NCBI GenBank assembly: GCA_921293015.1
Contig: OV121082.1
Coordinates: 21,927,748-21,991,747, forward strand
Length of the DNA stretch: 64,000 nucleotides
Source of the DNA: Phorcus lineatus
Lineage: Eukaryota; Mollusca; Gastropoda; Trochida; Trochidae
Direction of reading: 5' to 3'
This document shows, piece by piece, positions 36,757 through 49,300 of the stretch (position 1 is the first letter of the stretch; each line of letters begins with the position of its first letter). Below the pieces are notes generated by a model. That model had not been told where the DNA came from, did no database searches, and saw only the letters and a program-made list of their open reading frames with translations. Both the position numbers and the translations under genes were made by a program.

Positions 36757-38333
36757 ATTTTATTCATGTCAAAGTTTGAGGTCTCATGAATTAGCAAATG
36801 CACGGAAATCACGTGCGCTAAGAGTTCTCCGTGCAAAGCATGCATGTAGCTCAGACTTTGCTGACATCAGGGCATTGTTTACTTTTTGCTGTTATGGGAA
36901 AGCACAATGCAAGAACGAATTCGTAAGTTGTGATTCTAACATACGTCAAATGACAATTATGATAATGTACATCAAATACAATAAACAAAACCTTTGTCTC
37001 TAAGGAAAAGACTGACATCGACATATATTATTGGAAACAATGGTTTTTATTAAAGAAATACGTAAGATGAAAATATTAACTTTCTGTTGTTCGTCAATAT
37101 TTGTGTATAACTGCTACAACTTGTTCGTCTCGAAGTACATATTAGTATCAATAGAAGTGTAATCTCGACGACTCAAAATGTCTGCAACTTAATCAACCGG
37201 AATTTCCTATATATGTTGTTGGCGTCACTAGTTATTTAGATCATGATTCAAGTAGACTGCACAACGTCCCAAAGGCTTACAACATTTTTGAATAAGATAT
37301 ATTGCAAGCGATATCATGGACGAATATTCGCACTTACAAGATATTATTCATGACCTTTATAGTAGATTCCTTAGAAATATATTATTGAACGTTATTTGTG
37401 ACCTTCTCTAACTAACTCGAATGATCATGTTTATCTAACTAATATTTGGATATTTTGAAGTATTTATGACGCAATAAAACGTCTGCAATAGTAATTTGAA
37501 AGCAATAATTCTTTATAAATATTTCACATATATGCGTTCTTTATCATACATTTTTTTGTATGAATAACGAACATAAACTCATCTTCGCAAAGTAAACAAG
37601 ACGTTAGACTCTTTAAATCTTCACAATCCGCAGGAAACAATATTTAACAAAATAATATTTAAAAACATGTCTGTCTGCAAAAGCATTATTATGTATTGAT
37701 CAATATATAAATTGATTTATACCTATATGCAAACCCCTGTTAATGATCGATCTTAATCGATTAAAGTCGTTCAGTTCAAGTTAGTTTACATTACACAAAT
37801 TGTTTCATGGAAGTGATTCTCGTATGAATGCACGTGTATATAAAAATAACATGTTTTTAAATATATATTTCACTTTGATAGCACACTTACTGTTTGGAAT
37901 GTTGATAAAACCCATAGACAAAACGCCGATTAAAGTTTTTGTTTTGAAAAGGAATAATTAGAAGCATTAAAACTTGTTGTTTACACGTGTTAAAGTCGCC
38001 TTACTATTTATTCCCCTAATTTCGGATAAATGGGTATTTTGTTCGTGTTTTCATTAAATCAATGATATGCTATCACCATCGCCGAATTGTGTTTTTACAG
38101 TTCATACCTGACACACTTTCTAAAACAAGTACCCAATTTCAATACTTGGTAAACAAAGGTAGTTTTGAAAAGAAAAAAAACAAATTTAATGAGAATAAAA
38201 CAAAATCAGCAGATTTTCTCGAACATCTGAATTCACATATTCCCTCAATGTTTAGATTGTTTAAATTTTCTTATTTGAGTGGGTTTTTGTCTAGAACCGT
38301 CTGGGCAACAATTCTGGGGTTACTGGCCTTCTT
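36754..38333. other. AT-rich stretch, no gene seen
   Basis: No feature recognised. The 97-codon frame ending at 38355 reads into the SINE-like insertion and is not a gene. Confidence 0.5.
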
Positions 38334-38624
38334 GATTGTACGTGAGGTGAGGTGAGGTGATATGGGGTTTAACGCCGCTTTCAAGAGTAGTTCACTTACA
38401 TTGCGGCTGCTAGTATTATTGCAGGGAGAAAGCCCGCAACACTATTGTGGCTATGCATTGCGGTGAAACCTGCGAGCATCGGCTGGAACTAGCGAACCAT
38501 GGGTGGTACTGCAATGAAATTCAATGTGGCATTGCACCCAAACCTGACTGCCTGTAGAACAGTTCTCTACTGCAGACAATGTTGCCGAGCCACGGACTTC
38601 TTGATCCGAAGCCGGATTGTACGT
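38334..38624 (+). mobile_element. SINE-like insertion with 10-bp TSD
   Basis: A 271-bp GC-richer insert (38344-38614) begins GAGGTGAGGTGAGGTGATAT and GGGGTTTAACGCCGC. It is flanked by perfect direct repeats GATTGTACGT at 38334-38343 and 38615-38624. The GTGAGGTGAGGTG...TTTAACGCC head resembles abundant molluscan SINEs. The 3' part (TTGATCCGAAGCCGG) could derive from a tRNA-like or 3' module, but I cannot assign A and B boxes with confidence. Confidence 0.7.
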
Positions 38625-39022
38625 ATACATGTACAAGAACAGAACACAGAACATAAATTTATTACACTCTTCGGCGTATGAGGTACATAATGAGAGTAAG
38701 ATACATTTGACAAGCGGATAAATGGTGAGCCGGCAGTTTGTACAATTTGTATGAAGATTTTACAAAAAGTTTCTTGAATACTGAAAATCTTTTTCACATT
38801 AAATGTTGCCTGAGTGTAAGCATTTTAGGTCCCCATGAAAATTGAATCGGTGTGTACAAATTTCAATCTTTACTAAAATGTAAACAAATATAGAGGAACA
38901 TCACCAACATCACCCATTGAATACAGTTTCATGAATTTCTTCTCAATAATTCATGGTCATGGTTGATAATACTTTTATACCCATTAAATCTATTTAGGTA
39001 TCCTATTCTATCCTTCTTCCCC

Positions 39023-39205
39023 ATGTTGGTATAGACTTAAATTTAGTCTATGAAAAATTTTAATAATTAAATGTTCCTTCATCCGTAATTTATTTTTTGG
39101 GATCCTTATTTCATATTCAGTCAATGTAGACTTGCTGTAAGAGGAACTAGACTGTATTAAAGGCTCCTTTATATACACAGTCATGAAGCAGGACTAATGT
39201 TGGTA
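39023..39205 (-). mobile_element. Element S, copy 1, with 9-bp TSD
   Basis: A 165-bp element (39032-39196) lies between perfect direct repeats ATGTTGGTA (39023-39031 and 39197-39205). It matches the complement of 61600-61760 along its length with few indels. One end has a small palindrome (AGACTTAAATTTAGTCT); the other reads CATGAAGCAGGACTA. It is absent from the paralogous position before E2, so it inserted after that duplication. Copy 1 is placed on the minus strand by convention, taking copy 2 as plus. Confidence 0.8.
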
Positions 39206-40051
39206 GCATATGGCTACTTGTATATGTTTTCATGTTGGCAGCCCATGGCTAGATGACAGCAACAGCCTGGATGTATTTAAGCTATCGTTGCAATCAGATC
39301 GAAAAACAAGTCGACAGTGTGTTCCAAACTTAGCACTCTAATCTCTGGCTTCCAGAAAGACGATTTATTAGGCCGGTGAATGACTTTACACCCTTTATCA
39401 AAACTATGCGATGTTTCATGATTTGAAAGTTGTTAGTGTTGTCTGTGGTTAACATGATTTTCACGACGTTTTACTTCAGAAATTGGGAAATATGTTAAAT
39501 ATTCTTTTTCAGAAATGACAAAGTATTTTCTATGATGGATTTTTTAAAACCATTTTGGTATATATGCATAAGTATATGAAAACAAAGCCAAATTTCTATC
39601 AACAATACATCTTTGTAGGAAGAGAAAAAAATTGCAGATGTTTTTCCTGAGAGAAAGAGAGAGCTTTAAATAACACGCACATTGTCACAGTCAGTATGAG
39701 CGTCCAGATATTCCGAGGGCAATGTTTAAACTCCTATTACATGATCACTTCCCTTTTCTCTGTGCTTGCTGATAAACAACGAGCTTTGAGCATGTAACAT
39801 ACATCACCTGATATAATCAATGAGTATTGTGGTCACTCGTCTATTTAACTTCCTCCTCTTCATGGACACGATGTGGTCCTTTATCTTATAAAAGTTGACC
39901 GGGATGATTCAGTGAGTTTGTCTACTTTGTTTATATTGGCCACGAACATTTGGATCACGAAGTTTGATATTTGTTGATTTCAGCCAGAACAATTAATAAA
40001 AACATCTTAAGAGATTTTACATGTATAAGCTATTCAGAGTCCTGTCATCAT

Positions 40052-40054
40052 GAC

Positions 40055-40105
<51 letters not shown>

Positions 40106-40228
40106 TATTATCATCATCATAATCATTATCATCATCATCATAATCATCATCATCATCATCATCATCACCATCATCATTATCATCATCATAATTATCACCA
40201 TCATCATTATCATCATCATCATCATCGA
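40052..40228. repeat. (ATC)n imperfect microsatellite
   Basis: About 58 ATC units with scattered ATT/ACC variants. The poly-His, poly-Asp, poly-Ile and poly-Met frames over it are artefacts. Confidence 0.97.
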
Positions 40229-40588
40229 CTTTTCTGTTCAGTATTTTTAAAATATATATAACAACCAAAGTTGAGGACCACCCGATATTCAATGTTAAAC
40301 ACAACATCTATTATTCTTATTTGTCTTTTGTCCTCTCAAGAGAAACATGATTCATTACTTCTATTAGCCCAATCATCTGGTTTCATCGTAAGAGATGCAG
40401 TGAATTTTTCCACTATGCAGAGACCCATTTTATTTGATTCGTAAACTATATGAAGAAATAATAAAAAGATATGTACCTGATCAAAACCTCAAAGTTCCCC
40501 GAAGTAATTATCATCTAGTAATAAAAAGATATTAGTAAATTTATCATTGTTCCTAAAGCATGTCATCACAATAAGAGATTAATTGTTC

Positions 40589-41093
40589 ATGTAACAATTT
40601 TACACCTCCAAATATATAGAGGATACTAAACGACCTTCCATTTAATACTATTTTTATTAAACGAGTTAATGATTAAGTATAAAACGAGCGAAAGCGAGTT
40701 TAATACCTTATCATTAACGAGTTTAGTAGAAATAGTATTAAATTGAAGGAAGTTTAGTATTCTGTTTATTACTTGACCTCAGTAATCAAGCATGAAGTGT
40801 ACTGAACGAAGCATTTCCGCGACTTGGCCGCCATTGTGACGGCGGTGCCAACATTATGACGTCACAACCACACAATATTATGACGTCATACGTGCAGCGG
40901 TATTACACTAGTTTAATATCGCCGTATAAATATTACACTGCGATATCTTACACGGGCGAGTAATAATTTATAATATATAATATTTGCCTAACTCTGTAAA
41001 CTGTATATGGGCTGGAGGCCTTGAATACAATAAATCTTCTTGTATTGTCTTGTCTTTTTCAAGACCATGACTGTCCCAAATTAATATGTAACA
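40589..41093 (+). mobile_element. Fold-back/CRE-pair element, copy 2, in E1
   Basis: An ~489-bp insert lies between direct repeats ATGTAACA (40589-40596 and 41086-41093). The similarity continues a few bases (TTTTACAC vs TTCTAACC), and E2 has a single site here (ATGTAACAATCTCAC). Inside are a fold-back (about 40622-40690 with 40700-40762, loop CGAGCGAAAGCGAG), two TGACGTCA sites (40857-40864 and 40881-40888), a GGGCGAGTAATAAT stretch, and a tail GGAGGCCTTGAATACAATAAATCTTCTTG resembling LINE 3' ends. It is related to the element at 11.8 kb. The composite nature suggests retrotransposed or nested origin. Confidence 0.6.
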
Positions 41094-41909
41094 TTCTAAC
41101 CTAAGGGGAAAGCTCATATTCTTATGTTGATTTACAAAAGGAATACATTTGAGTTATTTTTAAAAAAATCTCTAAAGATATAAAATATTGACATGCTCGA
41201 CAGTTTGACGCCAGAGCCTTCACGCTTATCTAACACCAAGGAACATGTGTGTCGGTGTTATATAAGAAGAATTGATTTTCATATAAACGTTTTGAAAGAC
41301 GTACGTGAGGCTGTGTGTGTTTTACTCGTATGTTAAATGTCATTGTGGTTGAATACTTTTTCCTGTCTCTTCTTGGATTAATGGCACGTTTGGTTGATAT
41401 ATTAGACCTGCAGTTAGATATCTTATACTAGACATTTGTTAATAGAATTTAACAAAATGTAAGAGTTAAAGGCACTAGCGCAGACGAATATATCGTTAGC
41501 ACCACGAATGCACAGCTACTTCATATATATCGATATTACTAACGATACGCACTCAGCTAATCTACCTCGTAAGTTACAGGTATTAAGCAAACATTTCCGT
41601 ATTCAGGTTATAAACTTGTTTCTTAAAGACCTGAAGTAGGTAATGCAAGGTTAAACATATAACCAGAAAAGCAAAAACGGTAGGAACTTTGGCTTATCCA
41701 ATAACCACGCTAATAACTGTAGTCGATTAATTTACAATACTATTTAATCGATTAATTTACAAGACTGCTTCAATAAACTATAGTTCATCCATGTTCTTAG
41801 TTCAGAATTTAGGCGAATTCATAAGCTGCACAGTTCCTAGTTTAAGTGTCAGTTTCCGATTTGTGCCCAGCTGACTAAAAAAATTCATATCCCCAAGCCG
41901 ACAGCGTCG

Positions 41910-42355
41910 GTCTTAACTAAGGGTGCGCGGTATTATCGGTATATCGGTATATTGCAATACAGAAACAAGACGATACGTACCGGTACACTCTTTTGAAAAT
42001 ATCCAATATATCGGAGGTTTTAAAATTTACAATTTCCAAGTAAAATTGCAGAAAAACGTAACAAAGAAATGTGATTTTATTGAAAGTTGTTACACAAACT
42101 GTAAAATTGCAAAGTGAAAATAGCACATACCATTTAAAAATCCGAAAGCAGTCGTTGAATTATCTCTCTTTACAAAACGACGAGCTAGTTGAGCATTAAT
42201 CACTGTTCTAATTGTTATTATTTAGTCAAGAGAGCATAGAAAAACTAAAATATGAAAACTACCAATATATTGCAATACGTATTGCAATACGCTTTTCTGT
42301 ATCGTAATATATTGCAATACAGAAATAAGGAGCGATACCCATCCTTAGTCTTAAC
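41910..42355. mobile_element. hAT-like MITE with perfect 8-bp TSD
   Basis: A 430-bp element (41918-42347) is bounded by direct repeats GTCTTAAC (41910-41917 and 42348-42355). Terminal inverted sequence is TAAGGGTGCGCGGTAT at the left and, complemented, TAAGGATGGGTATCGC at the right. Subterminal ATTGCAATAC repeats (TATTGCAATACAG at both ends) fit hAT elements, which make 8-bp duplications. The centre encodes nothing credible. It is absent from E2. Confidence 0.85.
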
Positions 42356-45300
42356 ATTGTCATTGTTGATGGCAGGTAAATTGTAAATTGACATGTATTT
42401 CATTGCATCATTAGGAAGTTGAAGTGGATGCCTATGTCCTCATATACATTAAATCAGCCAAATTGAACCGAAAATCGTGATATAGTGCCTTTAAATCTGA
42501 TAGCATTTATGTCTTTACACCTCTCCATTAGTTGAAGTAAATGGCCTCGGCACTTTGGATTCGGTTCCAATATCTATACATTTTTATTTTTAATGAAGTT
42601 TGTCAATTACCAGTGTTTTTTCAATCTTAAAAATATTGACTTCATCCAGATGTCACCCGAAGTAATCGAACTGATATTCTTTAAAACATCAGTGAGTATC
42701 GTGAATATATCGACTTTTATAAAATGGGATCTGAATATTTTCCTCTCATGATTAGTTTTATAGATCTAAGTCAATTCTTTCAATTTCAGCTTTGAAATCG
42801 CAGGCTCTTTTAATTCAATTCCGAAGCGTTAAATTGACATTTAATATCTGAAAGCTGTGAATCAGAATTAATAGTCTCTTATCTGCAATCTTTCCAGATA
42901 TAGAATCATTGTGGTCGGTATTTGCACGAAAATAAATTTTCTAATCTTATAATTTCCTTTCCTTTCAATTGAAATACCATCTGAGATTTACTAAATAGAA
43001 ACATATCACCTTTTGATAAGCTCGACTGGTTTTATTGAATCAATTTAGGAAATAAGACTATTATCTGCCACAGAATGCTTTCGTTATTACATAACTATGT
43101 ATTCTGTTGCCGATTTCCTATTCACGTGTGATCGATGATGTTCAAAATTAATTTGATCGATGGGCTTGAATATAATTATCTTTACAAACGAGACACTTAT
43201 GTAATTATCAATCCCAACTTGGAAAAGATTTCCTCAATTTTCTCCATGATGAAATAAAATTGATTAATAGGCAAAGTTACAAAAGTTAGATGAGAACTAG
43301 GGTATCTTTAACAATACGAGACATGCAGAGCCATGAATGAACGTCTTTATGACGTCAGAGCCTCGATTTGAACAGGAAATCAATGAACACGTGTTACTGT
43401 GTAACATAACAAAGATCGATTTTGATTCAAGCATTAAAGTTTCACTTTGATAGTTGTCAAGTCTCTTGGCACTGTTTTTATGTTTTTGTGGATTGAGTTC
43501 GAATCGCGAAAATGCAATGTTAATAAGTGGGTTTTTTACAATGTTGAAATATTTATGTGGAGCAGCAAAGCAACACTCGATGGACATAAAAAAATGATTC
43601 TTGCACAACACCTTTGATATTCCTCTTAACTATGATTAATTACCAATCAACTTCATAAGCTTCTAGGTAGACTAAATGAAGTATCTATTCAAAGGTGTGC
43701 TTATTGTAGTATTGCTTTGAACGGGGCACTGATAAAGAAGGTTGAAAGAAATCAAGGGGTATGCTTGCTTTAATGTACAACATTTACCATGCAGTTATAG
43801 ATGGCTTTGATGCGAGAGACCTGACGTCACCAATATTTCGGATATATAGAGAATGCCGACATAATGAACATCTTTTGAAAAGACCAGAAGGAATTAAAGA
43901 AGCGTTGTACTAAGTCTACATGGACTAAATTATTGTCAATATCAAAATTTTGCATGTACATGTAGTCTGAAAATAAAAAAACAACAACCGTTATGGTAAA
44001 TACAGCTTCAAAGCTTGTAATTTGCATAAGAAAGTGTGAGCTTTCAGCTACACCTTGGTAATGATATTTTATCCTTTGATGTTGATTAAGAGATTCGGAA
44101 TTATTCTCAAGCTGATCAAGCTGCTACGATAATCATTTTATGCACAACCTACTCTATCGACTTGTTTGTGTGATATATAATGGGGTTATATACCAGGGTA
44201 TTGCAGTGGAGCGAGAACGTATACGTCTTACCCTGAGCCAAGATTGATCAAAAGTTCTGTTATTGTAGCTAAGGAATAAAAAGATAGAGTAACAAGCGAG
44301 AGAATGTTAGTAGAACAGTATAACACTTTAATTTTTTGTGAAGGGAAGATGGTCTTTTCCAGATATTACATGAGTATTAGAAAATTAGTTTGATTCCAAT
44401 CATTCAAACTTCCCAATCATATCCTATTCATCCTCAATATGATAAGTATCAATTTGGTACTGATTCAATGCCTAATATATATGTATGACTGAAAGCATTA
44501 TTTCATTATCCAGAAGTCATATTTCTATCACCTTGAATCGAGAGGACATGATAAATAGTGATTGGGGATAATAAACGGAGACAGAATATGATGAAGTATA
44601 ATAACTAAGATCTAAGCAGATTTAAGTTAGCCTTTCATGTGACATATGGTCCCTTCTTCGTTCTAACCGATTAACTATGTAAGGGCGACATGATATTCAT
44701 ATTCCTAGAAATGACCGTTACATATTGGAATACGTGCATAAGCATTCTTAAGTCTTACCATAGATAATGTTAAAGCTCCGAGTCGCCAACCATTCCTTGA
44801 ATATAATTGAGCTAAAGCCTGAATGACCGGGCCTCGTAAGTTTAAAGAAAAGGAGGGTTGAGAGGTTATTAACCGACTTCAATTACACTTTATTATTGCT
44901 TATTCAATGCATATACTTAAAACAGAATAAAAAGAAACTTGCTGAAATGTTGATTTAAAGTGCAAGTCCCCATTTGTACTTTTGACGTCATCATATTGTC
45001 ATTTTTTCTTATTTCTTAACTCTTGTAATAATCTACCTGAAGGATGTTTGTCATTTTGAGTGGTTTGGCTTTTTCATATTTGATCGAAAGAGTAATATAG
45101 CATTAGTGCCTTTAATCATTAGTCTTAGTATCTATGAAAATTACACAGCAAGCATTATATTTGGGTAGCAAAATAATACCTCCCGTTACCACACCTTACA
45201 GTTTATGGAAAGATTGTTGATCGATTGGTGCCAGAGATATTCGTATGGATTTACATTGTTCTCTTTTAGATTATAGAGCTCTGTAATGCTTTATCCCATT

Positions 45301-46213
45301 CCAAAACGAGGATCGCACGTGTACAAATTGTAAATGTTTACGATTAAACGCTTTGATAATTCGCTGACTAAGGTTTCTCTTATAGCTAATGGCAATGAGA
45401 AAATTTGAATCATTCAACCCTCTTACGTGAATCTTATCAGTTGATAACACGTGTTATAGTCTTGTCAACATAGCATGTCCCTCCTTCCAGAAATAGCAGT
45501 ATTTGATGATTCCTCTTTTAACACGTAAGCGCAAGTCTACTGCGCTACTCATACCATTAATTTAACTGGTAGCCACTAACCGAAACTGTCATTACTGGTC
45601 ATACCTCAAGCATAATCATAATCATATGATGAACTGCTATGTAACTACAGCTACATATGAATTAAACAACGTATATTGTGGATCATAAGTAAACATATAT
45701 ATAAAAAATCGATGAGAATTCACGTATATCCGGCAATGGTTTGAATTCACAAAGTGTTCATATCTATTGTTTATCAATTAAGAGTTTAAGAGAGGTACAT
45801 AGTTCATGCATGCACCGCTCTTTAATGTGGATAAATTCATGGTACATATTCTCCTGTTGGCAGCCTGTAGCCATTTGGAAGCAACAGCCTGGATGTATAT
45901 GAGACACTGTTGCTATCAGATAGACAAACAAGTCGACAGTGTGTTCTAAACTGAGCTCTCTAATCTCTCGTTTCCAGAAAGTAGATTTACTTACTGGTGA
46001 ATGACTTTGTACCACTTGAACTTAATCTATATCAAAAGGACACGTTATTGCTTGGTTTTAAAAGAAAGCAATTATTAACGTACATGAATTTGCACTATGT
46101 TGAAATTACTTGACAAAGTGTGTAAAAAAAAGTAAAAAACATCTGTTGTTTTATATAATATATTGATCAAAAGAAATCCATATAGTTTCCAATGTTGTGT
46201 TTTTACAATAGTA

Positions 46214-46277
46214 AGTTAGCATCAAAGTAGTATGTTTGCTCTCAAATCAGACCCGAGTTTGAATCCTTTACAAACCA
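46214..46277 (+). other. tRNA-like relic
   Basis: TTAGCATCAAAGTAGTATG resembles a degenerate A box region, and CCGAGTTTGAATCC resembles a B box (GGTTCGAATCC) at the right distance. The acceptor stem does not pair. Likely the head of an old tRNA-derived SINE, or chance. Confidence 0.25.
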
Positions 46278-46292
46278 ACATCTTAAAATCCA

Positions 46293-46395
46293 GGGCCCTT
46301 TTTTCAAGCTAGTAATTTACTTAGATCGTAGTAAGTACCATGCATTAACACTGGCCTACGACTATCTTAGCACTAGGTGAACTTCGTAAATCTAG
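46293..46395. mobile_element. Palindromic GGGCCC..TTAG MITE relic
   Basis: GGGCCCTTTTTTCAAGCTAG at one end, TTAGATCGTAGTAAGTACCA and its partner GGCCTACGACTATCTTAGCA in the middle, and CTTCGTAAA at the other end form a degraded palindrome. I recognise the pattern (GGGCCCGTTTCACGAAG...TTAGCGCTAAGA) as a common short element in mollusc and other invertebrate genomes. It is missing from E1. Confidence 0.55.
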
Positions 46396-49300
46396 TAAAC
46401 TCGTCATTGAAGTTGAGCCGAATAACGCCAACAGCTGTATCAAGATGTTCCTTTGTGTTTTAAAGTACCTACGAATGTTTTTTGCATCGTTTCTAAGAAG
46501 GACTACCACAACACCTTGTTGTCCTTGGTAGAAAGACTTTGGATGACCACACCCAACTCGTATATGGCAGTCGGTCTGTGTTAATTATGTAACAAGTTAA
46601 GATGCTTGGGGGAAGAACATCAGAACACCCCAAGACAGTGGAACCGGAAGTATCGTATTCAAGGAGTACAAATGTTATGAAAACAGTTTTTCCAATGAAG
46701 GTCGCAGAAGATGGTGACTTCTCAAAAATCTTGACGTTCTGGCATATTTCATTTGATGTGGCAAGTCTCTAATTTCATGGTCACCACATGTTAAAGATAT
46801 CTTCTTCTCTCTCCTGTTTACCTCGATATACAAAATATATATGGCAGTTTTAAACAACACAGTTTTCTTTGGGTAGTATATATGAAACTGCATAAACGTC
46901 AATAGCAAGCTTATTATAGCAAGTATATCTCTATACTGTTCTCCTGTTATTTATCGAATGCATTGACATCTAGATTTAACAACATCTGTTCAGAACTTTG
47001 TACCTAATATTCTGAATTCTAAGTTTGAGCACTAGTTTGTCTCTCGATTCTGTGCTCGTACGTTAATGAAGGAGCGCTGACCAAGTCACATTACATACTG
47101 GACAGGTCAATCTTCGTGTGGTCACCCGTCTGTTTAATTTCCTCCTCTTTATGGACACAATGTGGTAATCATTTTCCGTATTTGTTGTCGACCGCTATGT
47201 CAGTGACTATGTCAATTTCGTTCTTCCGAACACAAACGTTAATAGTTTCGAAGTTTGTTGATCAAGCAGTTTTGTCATTTTGTAATCTTTACAAACAGTA
47301 TGAATGTACGCTCATCAACGGATTCTGCTGATGTTGCAGAAATATCATTGGGAGGTTATTTAAAATGTCAGTGAAAGAAAAAGTAACCTAAACTGGATTT
47401 CCACGATAGATTTCATCAACTGTTTGTGCAAATAACACATAAGCACCCGCTCTCTTCATAAATAATAACTACACATGCATTGTATATAGATTTTCTTTTA
47501 GATAGACGTCATTTATCAAACTAATCGCATAAACTCTATATATTCTTATTCTTTTCACAAGAGCTAACCCATCCCCAAGGTTGACCATCTAACCCAGTAA
47601 ACGATGAAGTAAAAAGGTGCAAAAAATAGTTTTTCAATAAATTTGATATATTCTAAATCTTTTCTCAAGAGCTTAACGCATTCCGCATCAATTCGATGAA
47701 GTAATTATGTAACAATCTCACAAACGGGGAAAGATTGAAACAAGACAACATGTAAAGGAATATATATTAGGTAATTATCAAATTAATCTGAGATATGAAA
47801 TATTGACATTTCCGACAGTTTGACGTCGGAGCCCAGAAGCCTATCGAACATGAAGGAACATATGCTTCGACGTTATATCTTAAAATTATATTGATATAAA
47901 CTGTTTGAAAGATGCCTGTTAGGTTACTTTCACATGATCAATAACATATTAATGAGCAATACATAAAACCCTAGAACGGTTGACAAATTATAAAATGTAA
48001 GATTACCCAGTGTGTTCTATCTGTTCGTTAATCTACATGTATTTCTTGCAACTTCATTGGAAACCCTTTGATTGTCAAATGAGACAAGATGTCCTCACAT
48101 ATCGCATCTCTTAATTTAAGTCAGTATTTTCCATTTTAACTTTGCAATCCCTGACTTATTTGTAAACACTCCGTGGCAGGACAGTATCATTAAGTTCTCA
48201 AGCTTACGTGTTGAAAAGCTTAATTTCAAATTAAATAGTTTGTAATCCCCAATTTCCCTTGATAATGAACCTTCGTGATTGTCATTTGCACAAAAACGAT
48301 CTCAATATAATCATGAAATTTGTTTCCCTTTTAATCAGTTTATAAGGGCTATAAGAATCATTCAACTGTAAGGACAGTGTTAGTTTTATTGAAAGATTTA
48401 GTGAATAAATGTCACATTTAAATATGTGGAATAATTGTGATGTATCATGATAAAGTTACAACATAATTATGCCTCCTTTCGAAGACCTTTCATTCGCTTT
48501 CAACCAATGCCACAGAAACCATAAAAACGTTACAATTTGATCAATAACATTGAATTATGATTTACAAAAAAACGAGGCACTTGCCAAATTGGAAATAGTT
48601 TCAACACTTTTCTCCACGATTAAATATCAATAATAATTTGTAAAATGACAAAAATAAGTCAAGTTAGGATGGGTTGATTTTACCATGTATGCCAAATATG
48701 TCTATAATATAAGTATTTATGACATGAGAGCCTCCAATTGCACGTCATTGAACAGGTGTTACATGACAAAGATCGATTTGATACAAGCAGTATATCTTTT
48801 CATGAATATACCCAGGCAAAGAGTTTTAATTTTAGTACAAGAATTCGGATATAGCTGTCATTGGGGAGTTTCAGATGAATAAATATTAGTGCAGAACTGG
48901 AAAATGTTCGAACCCGTCAAAGAGCTCCACCAAAGAATGTACAAGAGCTGTACCATTACAATTTGTGTGACCCCAAATTTAGCCATCATACCCCTTATTG
49001 GTGTTAAAGTGTTGATTGCAAAAGGCTTTATAAATCAATCGGCCAATAGCACAACCAAACCATTGATCCAAGGAGTTTATCGCTTTACTTGCATAAGTTA
49101 CAAAAATTGCAACATGTTATGTGTTTGAAAAAAAGATCGTCAATTCTAAACATATCTCAGGAAATGCGATTCAGTATTAAAAGTGTGACATTCGTTTGAT
49201 ACCAGTCATACAAAGGTCCAAATCATTTCCAAATCAAATTCGATCAAATATTGATCCAAGTGGATAAATTGTGACTATAGGCATCATTTTATATCCGGAC

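Larger units (their letters stand above)
39220..44760 (+). repeat. Segmental duplication copy E1
   Basis: Collinear with E2. Paired anchors are 39250-39395 with 45855-46010, 39825-39900 with 47105-47170, 41165-41310 with 47790-47905, 42780-43090 with 48140-48470, 43140-43440 with 48540-48790, and 44390-44750 with 49190-49560. E1 is longer because of insertions: the ATC tract, the 40.6 kb element and the hAT-like MITE. No gene is recognisable in either copy. Confidence 0.85.

Noticed and set aside
36636..37003. Poly-Ser/Leu and poly-Arg/Glu frames
   Set aside because: Product of the CT microsatellite.
39971..40307. Poly-His, poly-Asp, poly-Ile and poly-Met open frames
   Set aside because: All are readings of the ATC microsatellite on different frames and strands.
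46214..46277. Functional tRNA gene
   Set aside because: Only A- and B-box-like words are present; acceptor and anticodon stems do not pair. Kept only as a tRNA-like relic.
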